A stretch of DNA of 64,000 bases from Halorussus salilacus (GCF_024138125.1 NZ_CP099993.1:2666001-2730000); one strand, 5' to 3'. Shown: positions 43,482-52,508, counted from the stretch's first letter. The notes: generated by a model not told the origin, from the letters alone. Translations and numbers: made by a program.

Positions 43482-44177
43482 ATGAGTACGAACTTGACAC
43501 GAGTAGCCCGACGAGCGACCGGAGAATCGAACGACGACGCCGGGGATACCCCGATACAGGGGGCGGTCAGGGCCGTGACGGAACGGACCCGCAGAGGGTC
43601 GTCCGGCGGCCGTCACGGACGGCTGTCCGGGACGTACGTCGTCATCGATGTGGGTCAAGTCGTCGGTTCGCTCCTCGGGGGCCGCGGGGAGACGACCGGC
43701 GTCGCGGAGACGGCCGCCGAACTGATTCCCGAAGCCGAACCGATGTCCGAAACCGGAGGGCGTCGAGGCGGTCGGGGCCGCGGGGTGTTGCCCCGACTCT
43801 TCGTGCTCGGGGCCGTCGTCGGTCTCGGCTACGCGCTCCGGGGACGCTCCGATTCGGCCGACGAAATTGTCACGCGGGCGACCGAAAGAACCCGGCAGGT
43901 GGCCGGGACGACCGCCCAGCGGACGGCCACCGTCACCGGAACCGCGGCCGAGCGAATCCAAGAGGGGAGCGAACGGGTCGCCGAACAGATTCAGGAGGGT
44001 GGCGAGCAGGCCGCAGAGCGCGTCGAGGAGAGCGGCGAGCAGGCGGCCGAGCAGATTCAGGAGGGCGGCGAGCGGACCGCAGACCAGATGGAGGAGGCGG
44101 CCGAAACCGCGACGGAGGCCGAAAGTTCCGGTGAGGATTCGGGCGACTCCGAAAGCGGCGAGACGGACGAGGAGTGA
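43482..44177 (+). CDS. membrane-linked protein with 11-residue helical repeats
   Basis: A 231-residue protein of unknown function. A basic N-terminal region is followed by a hydrophobic segment near residues 103-119 (LPRLFVLGAVVGLGYAL). Residues 155-210 then carry five consecutive 11-residue repeats of the type AEQIQEGGEQA. Eleven-residue periods favour a long right-handed coiled coil or an amphipathic membrane-lying helix. The tail is Asp/Glu/Ser-rich. Proteins of this style occur in haloarchaeal stress or surface contexts, but I cannot name one. Confidence 0.6.
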   Translation: MSTNLTRVARRATGESNDDAGDTPIQGAVRAVTERTRRGSSGGRHGRLSGTYVVIDVGQVVGSLLGGRGETTGVAETAAELIPEAEPMSETGGRRGGRGRGVLPRLFVLGAVVGLGYALRGRSDSADEIVTRATERTRQVAGTTAQRTATVTGTAAERIQEGSERVAEQIQEGGEQAAERVEESGEQAAEQIQEGGERTADQMEEAAETATEAESSGEDSGDSESGETDEE

Positions 44178-44248
44178 GTCGGGGGAGTATCACGTTCTCC
44201 GTGAGACACTGCCTTCCCGAACTATATACTCACATATAAGATTCTAAA

Positions 44249-44260
44249 ATTTTTATAGTG
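44249..44260 (+). promoter_or_regulatory. TATA box of the three-gene accessory set
   Basis: ATTTTTATAGTG is centred about 26 bases before the ATG at 44281, after other AT-rich runs (CATATAAGATTC). It would serve 44281-45739. Confidence 0.6.
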
Positions 44261-44280
44261 TCGGGGAGAACTATCTCTCG

Positions 44281-45159
44281 ATGGGTGTCTCTCAGGAGCA
44301 ACGGTACGCGAACTTCAACCTCTACGACATCTTCGCCAATTTTCTTCCCGGTGCAGTGCTCGTAATCGGTCTGCTCTTCCCCTACGTCGGAATCGACGGA
44401 CTATTCGTCGAAGTGGAAGTCGGCAGTCTGCTGGTCCTCCTCGTCTCCTCGTTCGCCGTCGGACTGTTCGTTCAAGCACTCGGGGGAATCGTGCAGTCGT
44501 CCGGTCAGGACTTCGCGAATCATATCAAGAAGGTCGATGAGCGAGCCGATTCAAGCGGCAAAACCGGCACTCCCGAACCGAAGTCGGAAATCAACATCAG
44601 TACGCTGGACGCGTACTTCATCGAGACCTTCAGAGCCGAATTCGGTCTCGAATCGGATTTCACGGACTGGAACAGGCTACACAAACTGATACTCGCGAAA
44701 CTCGAAGCGACTTCCAGGACGCGAGCGCTCCGCCTGCAGGCGCTGTATCTCTCGATGCGTGGTATGGCCGCGACGATGGTTCTGCTGGCGAGCTGGTTCG
44801 GAATCTACGCGATACTCACCGCTGTCGACGTGTTTCCGACCGCGATTCCGTTCTGGACGTTCCCCTATCTCGTCGCCGTTTCGCTCGTCACCGCAGGGAT
44901 ATTCTCCAATCGCGGGAGCGAGTTCAGCAGGGACGTCGCGAAGTACATGGTCATCGAGTACTACCTCGAAGTCATCAGCCAGCAGGACCGAGAGGTCGAA
45001 CTCGACTTCTTGGACGAAACGACTCAGGGAGCAACCGATTCCGAGTCGGACGGCCCCGCTGGCGCGGACGCGAACGATAACGTAGACGACCAGTTTACCG
45101 CGGCAGAGAAAGAGTTGCTCGACTCGACGATGGCACCGTCCACGGGTGACGGGGAATGA
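44281..45159 (+). CDS. polytopic membrane protein of an accessory gene set
   Basis: A 292-residue protein with four likely helices: residues 19-36 and 48-66 near the N-terminus, and 160-178 and 190-210 later. Soluble stretches lie between and after them. The opening FNLYDIFANFLPGAVLVIG recalls membrane proteins that occur in bacterial defence islands, an impression only. Codon use is more AT-rich than its neighbours. Its stop overlaps the next start (ATGA), making it the first of three coupled genes. Confidence 0.6.
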   Translation: MGVSQEQRYANFNLYDIFANFLPGAVLVIGLLFPYVGIDGLFVEVEVGSLLVLLVSSFAVGLFVQALGGIVQSSGQDFANHIKKVDERADSSGKTGTPEPKSEINISTLDAYFIETFRAEFGLESDFTDWNRLHKLILAKLEATSRTRALRLQALYLSMRGMAATMVLLASWFGIYAILTAVDVFPTAIPFWTFPYLVAVSLVTAGIFSNRGSEFSRDVAKYMVIEYYLEVISQQDREVELDFLDETTQGATDSESDGPAGADANDNVDDQFTAAEKELLDSTMAPSTGDGE

Positions 45160-45356
45160 GTCTTTGCGAACCCCGACCGACTGCGGGTGGAAACGAAACG
45201 GAGCGAGTCGCGAACGGATGGCACGGGATTATCAGGGACAGGATTATGACGCCGGTAGATGAGGAAAAGTTTATACAACGAGTGGTAGTAAGTCCGGATT
45301 GGACCCGAGACAGCAACCAGAGAGACCCGTCTGCTGAACGAGGGAGTAGCGTATGA
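45156..45356 (+). CDS. possible small protein between two overlapping genes
   Basis: A 66-codon frame that overlaps the upstream stop (ATGA) and the downstream start (ATGA). The double coupling favours it being translated. The product is polar with no recognisable domain (VANGWHGIIRD, FIQRVVVSPDW). An internal TATA-like box (GTTTATAC, 45268) suggests the region could instead be a promoter for the next gene, so the call is weak. Confidence 0.4.
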   Translation: MSLCEPRPTAGGNETERVANGWHGIIRDRIMTPVDEEKFIQRVVVSPDWTRDSNQRDPSAERGSSV

Positions 45357-45739
45357 GTGCATTACACGAGAGTTCGCTCGTCCACCACAACGGTACGAGT
45401 GCAGGGGAAGTCGCCGATTTGCTATCGAATCACGCGGCCCTCGTGACCGAAGGCGAAGACGGTAGTTACACTGTCTTCTTCAAAGAGCCGTTCGAGGAAC
45501 TACCGCCGCGCAAGCGAGTCGCCACCGCGCTGTTCCTCCAGCGCGTCAGAGCGGAACTCGAATCCGAGTCGGCGTGGTTGACTCCGAGCGAGCTCACGCA
45601 GTGGCTCGACCTCCCCATGGGTGTGGTCTATCCCGCTTTACGTCACCTCGAACGGCAATCCGTAGTGGAGAACCGAAACGGCCTCTATCGCATCCCCGGG
45701 ACGGAGTTCTCGAAACTGAAGCGCGTCCTCCGGGAGTAG
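45353..45739 (+). CDS. small winged-helix protein
   Basis: A 128-residue protein with a C-terminal winged helix: WLTPSELTQWLDLPMGVVYP is the HTH, and LERQSVVENRNGLYRIP the wing. The N-terminal part (SAGEVADLLSNHAALV, SYTVFFKEPF) may be a second small domain. Likely a DNA-binding regulator of its own operon, which would pair a membrane protein with a regulator. It is followed by the convergent Lhr gene 22 bases later. Confidence 0.65.
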   Translation: MSALHESSLVHHNGTSAGEVADLLSNHAALVTEGEDGSYTVFFKEPFEELPPRKRVATALFLQRVRAELESESAWLTPSELTQWLDLPMGVVYPALRHLERQSVVENRNGLYRIPGTEFSKLKRVLRE

Positions 45740-45760
45740 GTCTCGTCGTCCCACCTCCTC

Positions 45761-48559
45761 TCACTCGGCCGCCGACACCCCGCCGCCCGTGTCGTACTCG
45801 TAGTCGTCGCCGATCTCCTCCAGCACGCGTTCGTGGAATTCCCGGAGGACGGCGCTCTCGTCCTCGGCCAGCACCACGTCGCTGGCCATCAGAGTTGCGA
45901 GACCGAACGCCTTCGGTGAGGGGGAGTCTACCCGGTTCTGGACCACCTCGATCTCCGCGGCCCGAACGTCGGCCAGCACCGCCTCGATGGCCGAGATCGC
46001 GAGCTTGTCCTCGATTATCTCCCGATACGTCTCCTCGATGACCGCGAAGTCCTCTAGGTCCTCGGCGAACCCGAGTAGCATCTCGCTGGAGACCTGTTGC
46101 TCGCTTGCCGACTTCTCGTAGCCCTTGTAGCGCTTGAGTATCATCAGCGACCGGGTGGCGTTGATGCGGAAGTACCGCTGGAGGAGTTCGGTGCCCGACA
46201 GCGCCGCCCGGAGGTCGCTCCGAACGTCCCCCGGGGAGATATCCCGCAGGATTTCGGCCACGTCGACCTTCCGATTGAGCGGCATCGACACCGTAAAGCC
46301 GTTGTCGGCGACCGCGACCGAGACGTTGGTGTTGGCGGCGTTGGCACACCGGTAGGCCACCACCCGCGAGAGGCCGTCGTTGAACTTCCGGCCGTAGTTC
46401 GAGTGGACGTAGTAGTGGCGCTCGTACTCCTCGCGGTCGAGTTCGACCTCGACCGCGAGCCGCGAGTCGGTGCTGACGCTCTCGGGTCCGGCGTACCGGA
46501 CCTGCTCGTCGAACATCCGGGCGATGGCCCGGACGCTGTTCTCGTCGAGCGGGAACTCCCGGAGCCACACCCTGACCGCGGGCCTACCCCGCTTGCGGAA
46601 GCGTTCGAGGAGGTCGCTCTGGAATTCGAGGATGCTCCTGCCGAGGTCGTACGAGAGGGGCAGGCGCTCGGAGAACCACGAGGGGACCGTGGGCCGGGCG
46701 CTCGTCCGGTCGGCGTACACCTTCGACCCCCGGCGATACCGGAACTCGAAGTTCTGGCCGCCGAGGACGAACACGTCGCCCTTCTCCAGGGTGTCGAGAT
46801 AGGACTCGTCGAGGTCGCCGACCCACTCGTCGTCGGCGCGGGTGAACACGTCGCAGGTGAACGAGTCCGGAATCGTGCCGATGTTGGTCATGTAGATGAC
46901 CCGCGCGAGCCTGCCGCGCTTGCCGAGCAGGGGTTCGCCCACCTCGTACTCGGGGTAGTGGTACTCGCCGTCGGGCGGGTCGTTCTCGTCGCGCCATATC
47001 TTCGCGTAGACGTTCTTGTCTTCGAGCCCCTCGTAGTCCGAGGTGAGGTACCGAAAGAGGGTCTCGAACTGGTCGTCGGAGAAGTTCCGGTAGGGGTAGG
47101 CCCGCCGCAACGTCTCGCGGACCTCGCGTTCGGGGCGCACGTCGTTTATCGCCATCCCGTAGACGTGCTGGGCCGCCACGTCGTAGGCCTCCTCGGGGAC
47201 GAACACGCGGTCGACGAACCCCTCTTTTGCCTTCTTGAGCATCACGGCGCACTCGACGAGTTCGTCGCGGTCGAGGGCGATGACGCGGCCGGTGACGGTC
47301 TGGCCGAGCTGGTGGCCCGCCCGCCCCACGCGCTGGAGGAGCGAGGCCACCGACTTGGGCGAGCCCACCTGCACCACGAGGTCGACGTGGGGCATGTCGA
47401 TGCCGAGTTCGAGGCTCGTGGAGGTCGTCACCACGTCGAGGCTCCCGTCCTTGAGGTCGGCCTCGATGGACTGGCGGGCCTCCTTCGAGAGGCTCCCGTG
47501 GTGACACCCCGAGTTGTCCTCGTCGTAGGCGTCGTAGCCCTCCCGGAGATTGTGGAGGACGCGCTCGGCCCCCGACCGGGTGTTCGTGAACACGAGGGTG
47601 TTGGTGTGGTCCCCCACGAGGTCGTGGAGTTGGTCGTAGAACCGCTCGTTGACCACCTCGCGGGGCGTGTGGACGAGGTCGTCGGTGGGGCACTGCAACT
47701 CGATGTCGAACTCCCGGACGAACCGGGTGTCGACGATTTCGCAGTCGCGGGGCGGTCGGGGCGGGCGCTCGCCCGCCCCGACCGGTTCGTCGGCTCCATC
47801 CGCTTTGCCCGACCGCCGACCCACGAGGAACTCCGCGATGTCTTCCAGCGGTTCCACGGTCGCCGAACACCCGATGCGGGTCGGCGGCGACTCGACCACG
47901 TTCTCCAGTCGCTCCAGACTCACCGCGAGGTGGGTGCCCCGCTTGCCGTCGGCGAGGCTGTGTATCTCGTCGACGACGACGTACTCGACGGTCTTCAGCT
48001 TCTCCTTGAACTTCGGGGAGTTCAGCAGGATGGCCAGCGTCTCTGGCGTCGTGTTGAGGATGTGGGGCGTCTCCTCCAGCATCTTGCGGCGCTCGCTGTC
48101 GTCGGTGTCGCCGTGCCGGATGGCGTGTCGAATCTCGGGGTCGCCGTCGGCCCGCTCGGCGATGCCCGAGAGTGGGACCGCCAGATTCCGGTGGATGTCG
48201 TTGGCCAGCGACTTGAGCGGCGAGACGTAGAGGCAGTACACGGAGTTGTCCAGCCCGTCGTCCTGCTCGCGTTCTCGCCGGAACAGTTCGTTGAGGATGG
48301 CCGTGAACGACGCCAGCGTCTTCCCGCTCCCGGTCGGCGACGCCACGAGGGCGTTGGTCCGGTCCCGGACGAGCGGGATGGCCTCCTTCTGGGGCGGGGT
48401 GAAGAAACCGCCGTTCTCGGGGACGTACTCGCCGAACTCGGAGACCCACCACTCCCTGACCTCGGGTTCGAGCGACTCCAGTACCTCGGCGTCGTCGAGT
48501 TCGACGGTATCGGGGTCGAAGTCGTACTCTCCGCGCGCCAGCAGCTCGCGCGCTCCCAT
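45761..48559 (-). CDS. lhr: Lhr-family ATP-dependent DNA helicase
   Basis: A 932-residue superfamily 2 helicase of the large helicase-related group, implicated in DNA repair and replication restart. The motor has TPPQKEAIPL (Q motif), SPTGSGKT (Walker A), VDEIHSLADGKRG (DEIH), GCSATVEP, FTNTRSGAERV, STSLELGIDM and QRVGRAGHQLG. The C-terminal Lhr core follows. Residues 255-275 contain a linker (ADGADEPVGAGERPPRPP) partly encoded by a 32-base palindrome (47753-47784), not expected in the RecA fold. No separate nuclease domain is seen. Confidence 0.95.
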   Translation of the reverse strand: MGARELLARGEYDFDPDTVELDDAEVLESLEPEVREWWVSEFGEYVPENGGFFTPPQKEAIPLVRDRTNALVASPTGSGKTLASFTAILNELFRREREQDDGLDNSVYCLYVSPLKSLANDIHRNLAVPLSGIAERADGDPEIRHAIRHGDTDDSERRKMLEETPHILNTTPETLAILLNSPKFKEKLKTVEYVVVDEIHSLADGKRGTHLAVSLERLENVVESPPTRIGCSATVEPLEDIAEFLVGRRSGKADGADEPVGAGERPPRPPRDCEIVDTRFVREFDIELQCPTDDLVHTPREVVNERFYDQLHDLVGDHTNTLVFTNTRSGAERVLHNLREGYDAYDEDNSGCHHGSLSKEARQSIEADLKDGSLDVVTTSTSLELGIDMPHVDLVVQVGSPKSVASLLQRVGRAGHQLGQTVTGRVIALDRDELVECAVMLKKAKEGFVDRVFVPEEAYDVAAQHVYGMAINDVRPEREVRETLRRAYPYRNFSDDQFETLFRYLTSDYEGLEDKNVYAKIWRDENDPPDGEYHYPEYEVGEPLLGKRGRLARVIYMTNIGTIPDSFTCDVFTRADDEWVGDLDESYLDTLEKGDVFVLGGQNFEFRYRRGSKVYADRTSARPTVPSWFSERLPLSYDLGRSILEFQSDLLERFRKRGRPAVRVWLREFPLDENSVRAIARMFDEQVRYAGPESVSTDSRLAVEVELDREEYERHYYVHSNYGRKFNDGLSRVVAYRCANAANTNVSVAVADNGFTVSMPLNRKVDVAEILRDISPGDVRSDLRAALSGTELLQRYFRINATRSLMILKRYKGYEKSASEQQVSSEMLLGFAEDLEDFAVIEETYREIIEDKLAISAIEAVLADVRAAEIEVVQNRVDSPSPKAFGLATLMASDVVLAEDESAVLREFHERVLEEIGDDYEYDTGGGVSAAE
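47753..47784. repeat. intragenic palindrome in lhr
   Basis: Arms CGGTCGGGGCGGGC and the exact complement flank GCTC. It is in frame and encodes the Gly/Pro-rich linker of the helicase. Confidence 0.7.
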
Positions 48560-48878
48560 TTGGCCCTCCTTGGGACCGGGCGCACAAGACGGTTTGGCTC
48601 GTAGAGTGAAAGTGAAATCGGGCGCGTTCTTTGCGTCCGGCGCGCCTCGCGCGAGGCGCGCCGGACGGAACGCTCGGTAGTCGCATTCGGCTGCGCCTCC
48701 CGGATTGGTCGGCCCGGTGGTCGGGAGTATTCACCACTAGATTCGATATTTAAAACTTTGCCACGTAGCGAACGTGTATTCGGCCGCTGGAAGACAACTA
48801 TCCCGGTTCTGATGGTGAGTTCCGGAACCACCGTTAATATAAACCCGACCCGACCAGACTGGTTTGTTTCGCCCCGCC
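48560..48878. other. intergenic region between lhr and the GIDE protein gene
   Basis: It contains the 34-bp palindrome at 48634-48667 and two AT-rich runs (GATATTTAAAAC near 48748, GTTAATATAAAC near 48833). On the minus strand either run could be the lhr promoter, giving a leader of 160 to 250 bases. I see no reliable gene. Confidence 0.4.
48634..48667. terminator. 34-bp perfect palindrome upstream of lhr
   Basis: Two 17-base arms (CGTCCGGCGCGCCTCGC and complement) meet without a loop. It could end the transcript of the GIDE gene or lie in the lhr leader. Confidence 0.55.
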
Positions 48879-49682
48879 TCAGACCCCGATTCCGAGCCCC
48901 GCGAGGAGCATCCACCCACCCAACGCCGCGAGGACGACGCCGACCGGAATCCGCCACAGGCCGACCGTCCGCGAGCGCACGAGCTCGTCCTGCGGGCGGT
49001 CCGAGACGAGGAACATCGGTTCGGCGCGCTCGTCGGCCTTCCGTATCTCCATGTGCTCGGGGCGAGTCGGGGCCTCCCAGTCGTCGCGGGGGTGGACCGT
49101 GCCGTAGACGTACGCCTCCTCGCTGGGTTTCAGGAGGTGCTGGTGGTACTTGCGGTCGCCGTGTTGCTGGCCCCAGTCGAGCGCCTCGATGAGCGGCTGG
49201 CTCGACGCGCCCGGGGTCGCGTCGGAGGCGAGGAACTCCCGGACGGGTTCGGGCGGGTCGTCGGGCCCGCCGACCTCGATGGTCTCCTCGGCGTGTTCGT
49301 CGATGTCGAACTCCGCGCCCTCCGGCCGGACGGTGATGGTCCCAGTCTCGTCCTCGACCTCGAACGCCGAGACCGAGACGGTCCCGCTCCCAACGGTCTC
49401 CCAGCCGGAGTGCTTGCCGCTCTCGTCCCACTCCTCTATCTCCCACTCGGCGGCGAGACACGACTCCTCGGTGAACGGCGCGCGCAGGGTCTCGCCGTCG
49501 ATTGCGTTGGCGGTGCCGGTAATCTCGGCGGGACCGAGGTCGAGGTGCCAGACGTCGTCGGTGGGCGTGTTCTCCATCAGCTTTCGCTGTCTGTGGAGCG
49601 TCCACCCGCGGTAGCAGAACCACGCACCGACGCCGACCGCGGCGAGCGCGAGGACGCCCCACGGGAGGGATTCGGAGGGCAT
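48879..49682 (-). CDS. GIDE-domain membrane protein (MULAN E3-ligase-like)
   Basis: A 267-residue protein with a transmembrane helix at each end (residues 7-26 and 245-264) and a middle GIDE-type domain (LGPAEITGTANAIDGE, EESCLAAEWEIEEW, FEVEDETGTITVRPEGAEF). In eukaryotes this domain belongs to the mitochondrial E3 ligase MULAN; the RING finger is absent here, so ligase activity is not expected. The membrane topology is similar. Its role in archaea is unknown. Confidence 0.75.
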   Translation of the reverse strand: MPSESLPWGVLALAAVGVGAWFCYRGWTLHRQRKLMENTPTDDVWHLDLGPAEITGTANAIDGETLRAPFTEESCLAAEWEIEEWDESGKHSGWETVGSGTVSVSAFEVEDETGTITVRPEGAEFDIDEHAEETIEVGGPDDPPEPVREFLASDATPGASSQPLIEALDWGQQHGDRKYHQHLLKPSEEAYVYGTVHPRDDWEAPTRPEHMEIRKADERAEPMFLVSDRPQDELVRSRTVGLWRIPVGVVLAALGGWMLLAGLGIGV

Positions 49683-49773
49683 GTTCGACCTCGGATATGT
49701 ATCCCGGGACGGAATAAGTGCCGATTGGGTCGCGCCCGAAGCCGTTTTACCGCTCGGACCGCGCCTTTCGCAC

Positions 49774-50556
49774 ATGCGCGTCACGTTCCTCGGCACCGGA
49801 AGCGCGATGCCGACCGGCGAGCGCTACCAGACCGGCGTCCTGCTGGAGGACGACGGCCGCCGACTCCTCGTCGACTGCGGGAGCGGCGTGCTCCACCGCC
49901 TCCAGCAGTCGGGCGTCGGCTACGAGGCGGTCTCGTCGGTCCTGCTGACCCACCACCACCTCGACCACGTCTCGGACCTGATGGCCCTGCTCAAGGCCCG
50001 GTGGCTGGCGGGCGAGGAGCACCTCGAAGTCGTCGGTCCCGCGGGCACGAAGGACCTCCTCGACGGTCTGCTCGACGTTCACGACTACCTGCAGGACCGG
50101 ATGGACCTCCGGGTCCGCGAGGTCGGCGAACACGCGTTCGAGGTCGCTGGCTTCGAGGTCGAGGCCTTCGAGACACGCCACTCGATGCCGTGTCTGGCCT
50201 ACCGGTTCGGCGAGGTCTCCGAGTCCAACTCGGAGGCTCGCGGGACCTCGTCCCGCGGTGGATTCGTCTTCGGGGCCGACAGCGAGGCGTTCGAGGGGCT
50301 GGCGAACTTCGCCGACGGCTGTGAGGTGTTGGCCCACGACTGCTCGTTCCCCGACGAGGTGGACGTGGACAACCACCCGACGCCGACCCAACTCGGGCGG
50401 GCGCTCGCCGACTCCGGCGCAGATATCGGCCGGGTGTTCCTCACCCACCTTTACCCCCACACCGAGGGCCGCCACGAGGAGATGCTCGACTCCATCGGGA
50501 CGGTGTACGACGGCGACGTTCGGTTCGCGGAGGATTTGCGGACTGTCGAGCTTTGA
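49774..50556 (+). CDS. MBL-fold protein, ribonuclease Z-like
   Basis: A 260-residue metallo-beta-lactamase-fold hydrolase resembling RNase Z or related phosphodiesterases. The opening VTFLGTGSAMPTGERYQTG, metal motif LLTHHHLDHVSDL, HDCSF (Asp) and the late TPTQLGRALADSG, VFLTHLYPH (His) fit. It lacks the long exosite expected of a true tRNA 3' processing enzyme, so the RNA substrate is uncertain. A short insert (SNSEARGTSSRGG) is encoded by a small palindrome. Its 3' end is partially repeated downstream. Confidence 0.8.
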   Translation: MRVTFLGTGSAMPTGERYQTGVLLEDDGRRLLVDCGSGVLHRLQQSGVGYEAVSSVLLTHHHLDHVSDLMALLKARWLAGEEHLEVVGPAGTKDLLDGLLDVHDYLQDRMDLRVREVGEHAFEVAGFEVEAFETRHSMPCLAYRFGEVSESNSEARGTSSRGGFVFGADSEAFEGLANFADGCEVLAHDCSFPDEVDVDNHPTPTQLGRALADSGADIGRVFLTHLYPHTEGRHEEMLDSIGTVYDGDVRFAEDLRTVEL

Positions 50557-50680
50557 AGCGAGACACATCCGCAAATCCTCAGCGTTGATGACGACCCCCG
50601 GACGGTCGAACTCTGAGAGTTCGAGTTCCTTCGAAGGAGTCGGCGGCGCGGAGGATTTGCGGAGCGTCGAACGGTCGAGC
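50527..50680. repeat. degenerate copies of the RNase-Z-like gene's 3' end
   Basis: GCGGAGGATTTGCGGA occurs at 50527-50542 and 50650-50665, and its core appears inverted at 50568-50580. The terminal codons RTVEL-stop recur, in changed DNA, at 50608-50622, and a third time as a decayed form after 50665. The region is non-coding otherwise. Confidence 0.7.
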
Positions 50681-50684
50681 GACC

Positions 50685-50723
50685 CGGCCGAAAATCGCCC
50701 GCGCCGCGGGCGATTTTCGGCCG
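50685..50723. terminator. 39-base hairpin between convergent genes
   Basis: Nineteen-base perfect arms with an AAAATCG/CGATTTT core surround a single C. It lies between the RNase-Z-like gene and the convergent pelota gene, and could end both. Confidence 0.65.
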
Positions 50724-50729
50724 AGTGGT

Positions 50730-51797
50730 CTACTCCAGCCGGTATCGCAGGAGCGCGGCGACGCCGCCGAACCCCGAGAGCTGGTCGCCGGGCGCGAACT
50801 CGCTGGAGAAGACGGTCACGTCCCCGCCCTTCTGCTCGACCGACGTGACGAGGTCGTTGACGTCGAGGTCCCACTCGCCCTCGCCTGAGCGCTCCTCTCG
50901 CAGTCGCTCGTCGAGTATCAGGAGGTGTTCGATGGCACCGTAGTCGGCGGCCTTCTTCACCTGCTCGACGCCGTAGGCGACCTTCGCGCCCTCGCCGATG
51001 CGCTGGGTGAGGTCGTCGATGAGTTCGGCCTCCTCGGCGATGCGGGTCTCCTTCTGGACCTCCTCGACCGCGCCGCGCTTGAGCACCTCGTGGACGCCAC
51101 GGTCGCCGACCGCGCTGGTGTCGACGGTCGTAATCTTCTCGGTCAGTTCGGGGGCCTCGTCGGCGATGTAGTCGTAGGCGTCCTGCTTCGTGAACCCCGG
51201 TCCCGCGAGCACGATGGCGTCGGTGTCGAGGTGACCGAGCGCGTCGGCCACCTCCGCGAACAGTTCGTCGCGGTCGCGGGCGTACTCGCCCTTGCCGGTC
51301 GTGCCCGAGAACTCGGCGTACTCCTCGGTGCCGTACTGGGCGACCGTGTGGATGTGGGCCTGACCCTCCTCGACCGTGACGATGGCGACGTCGGGGTTGT
51401 CGGTGGCCTCCTCGGCCTCTTCGAGCCGGTCGAGCTGGTCGGGCTTCCAGTGCTTCTCGATTGCTATCTCCTTGGTCTCCTCGACGTTGAGGGTGTGGTG
51501 CTGGCCGAGCTGGTCCTCCCGCGAGCAGTCGGCGATGGTCCCCCCGACCCGGAGACGGTTGGCGAACTTGTGGAACTCCACGTCCTCGACTTCGACGGCG
51601 ACCCACAGGTGTTCGCGCTCGCCGCCGGTGTCGCGCATCTGGTCGTCGTTGCGCTGGATGCGCCGGGTGGTGTCGCCCGAGACGAGGTCGCCGGGTTCGA
51701 GGACGTACGTGAGGTGCCACAGGTCGTCGAGGCTCTCGGGGACGAGCGTGATGCGCTCGCCGCCGCCCTCGACGCGCTGGCGGCTCTGGATTCGCAT
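50730..51797 (-). CDS. pelA: mRNA surveillance protein pelota (Dom34)
   Basis: A 355-residue paralogue of release factor aRF1 that, with aEF1-alpha and ABCE1, splits ribosomes stalled on broken or non-stop messages. The N-terminal Sm-like domain ([19 protein letters not shown]), the middle domain ([33 protein letters not shown]) and the C-terminal eRF1-like domain ([16 protein letters not shown]) are all present. As expected for pelota, no GGQ motif is found. Downstream on the same strand the window has no partner; an NFACT gene lies about 1 kb upstream. Confidence 0.95.
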   Translation of the reverse strand: MRIQSRQRVEGGGERITLVPESLDDLWHLTYVLEPGDLVSGDTTRRIQRNDDQMRDTGGEREHLWVAVEVEDVEFHKFANRLRVGGTIADCSREDQLGQHHTLNVEETKEIAIEKHWKPDQLDRLEEAEEATDNPDVAIVTVEEGQAHIHTVAQYGTEEYAEFSGTTGKGEYARDRDELFAEVADALGHLDTDAIVLAGPGFTKQDAYDYIADEAPELTEKITTVDTSAVGDRGVHEVLKRGAVEEVQKETRIAEEAELIDDLTQRIGEGAKVAYGVEQVKKAADYGAIEHLLILDERLREERSGEGEWDLDVNDLVTSVEQKGGDVTVFSSEFAPGDQLSGFGGVAALLRYRLE

Positions 51798-51836
51798 ACG
51801 AGACGGTCCGTGCTGAGGTGGTAAGTGCCCTGCTAT

Positions 51837-52508
51837 TCACCGTGCCACCGAGCGACCGATCAGCCGAGCGACCGCGACCAGCGCGTAGGCCGCCACGACG
51901 AGCCCGGCCACCTCGCCGGGTCGCCCGGCCGTCGCGGCGGCGCTCGCGAGCGCCGCCGCGACGGCCGCGACCCCCAGCGCCGAGACCCACCCCACGAAGT
52001 ACCCGGCGTCGGTCGCGATTCGCCGGACACCGGCGGGGTCGAGTCCCGCGCGGACGGTCCGTCGGCGGGCCACCCCGACAAGCGCCGCGGGCAGGAGGTA
52101 CGCGAACGACAGCGACGCGAGGAGGACGACCGTCCCCCCGGCGTAGACGACAAGCGCCGACCCGGCGGAGGCGGGCGACTCGCCCGCGAGTCGCCCACCG
52201 ACCGTGACCGCGAGCGCGACCCCCGGTGCGAGGAGGTAGCCGACCGCGACGGCGAGCGCTCGCAGGCCGTCGGCCGCGAGCGCTCGCGGGTCGGCGAACC
52301 CCGGCGGTGCGTCGGCGGCCTCCCCGCCCTCGATGCTCGCCCGGAGGACGGCCGTCGCGTGGCCCGCGAGCAGGACCGCGGGAATCGCCGCGAGGGGGGC
52401 GAAGACGCCGAGACGGGCGAGCAGACCGACCGCCAGCGCGAGGGCGACCCCGACCAGCAGGGTCCCCTCGTCGCCCCGGGCCGGGTAAGTCAGCGCGTCG
52501 CGGAGCAT
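51837..52508 (-). CDS. DUF4013-like polytopic membrane protein
   Basis: A 223-residue integral membrane protein with about five or six alanine-rich helices, for example GTLLVGVALALAVGLLARLG and VVLLASLSFAYLLPAALVG. The short charged loops and the opening MLRDALTYPARGDEG are like haloarchaeal DUF4013 proteins. No transport or enzymatic motif is recognised. Its stop lies 40 bases before the pelota start, so they may be co-transcribed. Confidence 0.65.
   Translation of the reverse strand: MLRDALTYPARGDEGTLLVGVALALAVGLLARLGVFAPLAAIPAVLLAGHATAVLRASIEGGEAADAPPGFADPRALAADGLRALAVAVGYLLAPGVALAVTVGGRLAGESPASAGSALVVYAGGTVVLLASLSFAYLLPAALVGVARRRTVRAGLDPAGVRRIATDAGYFVGWVSALGVAAVAAALASAAATAGRPGEVAGLVVAAYALVAVARLIGRSVAR

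Noticed and set aside
45761-48559. Frameshift in lhr at the palindrome-coded linker
   Set aside because: The frame runs uninterrupted through both RecA-like domains; the linker is an in-frame addition.
48737-48919. A short gene in the lhr upstream region
   Set aside because: The frame contains AT-rich promoter-like sequence and has no plausible start signal or conservation pattern.
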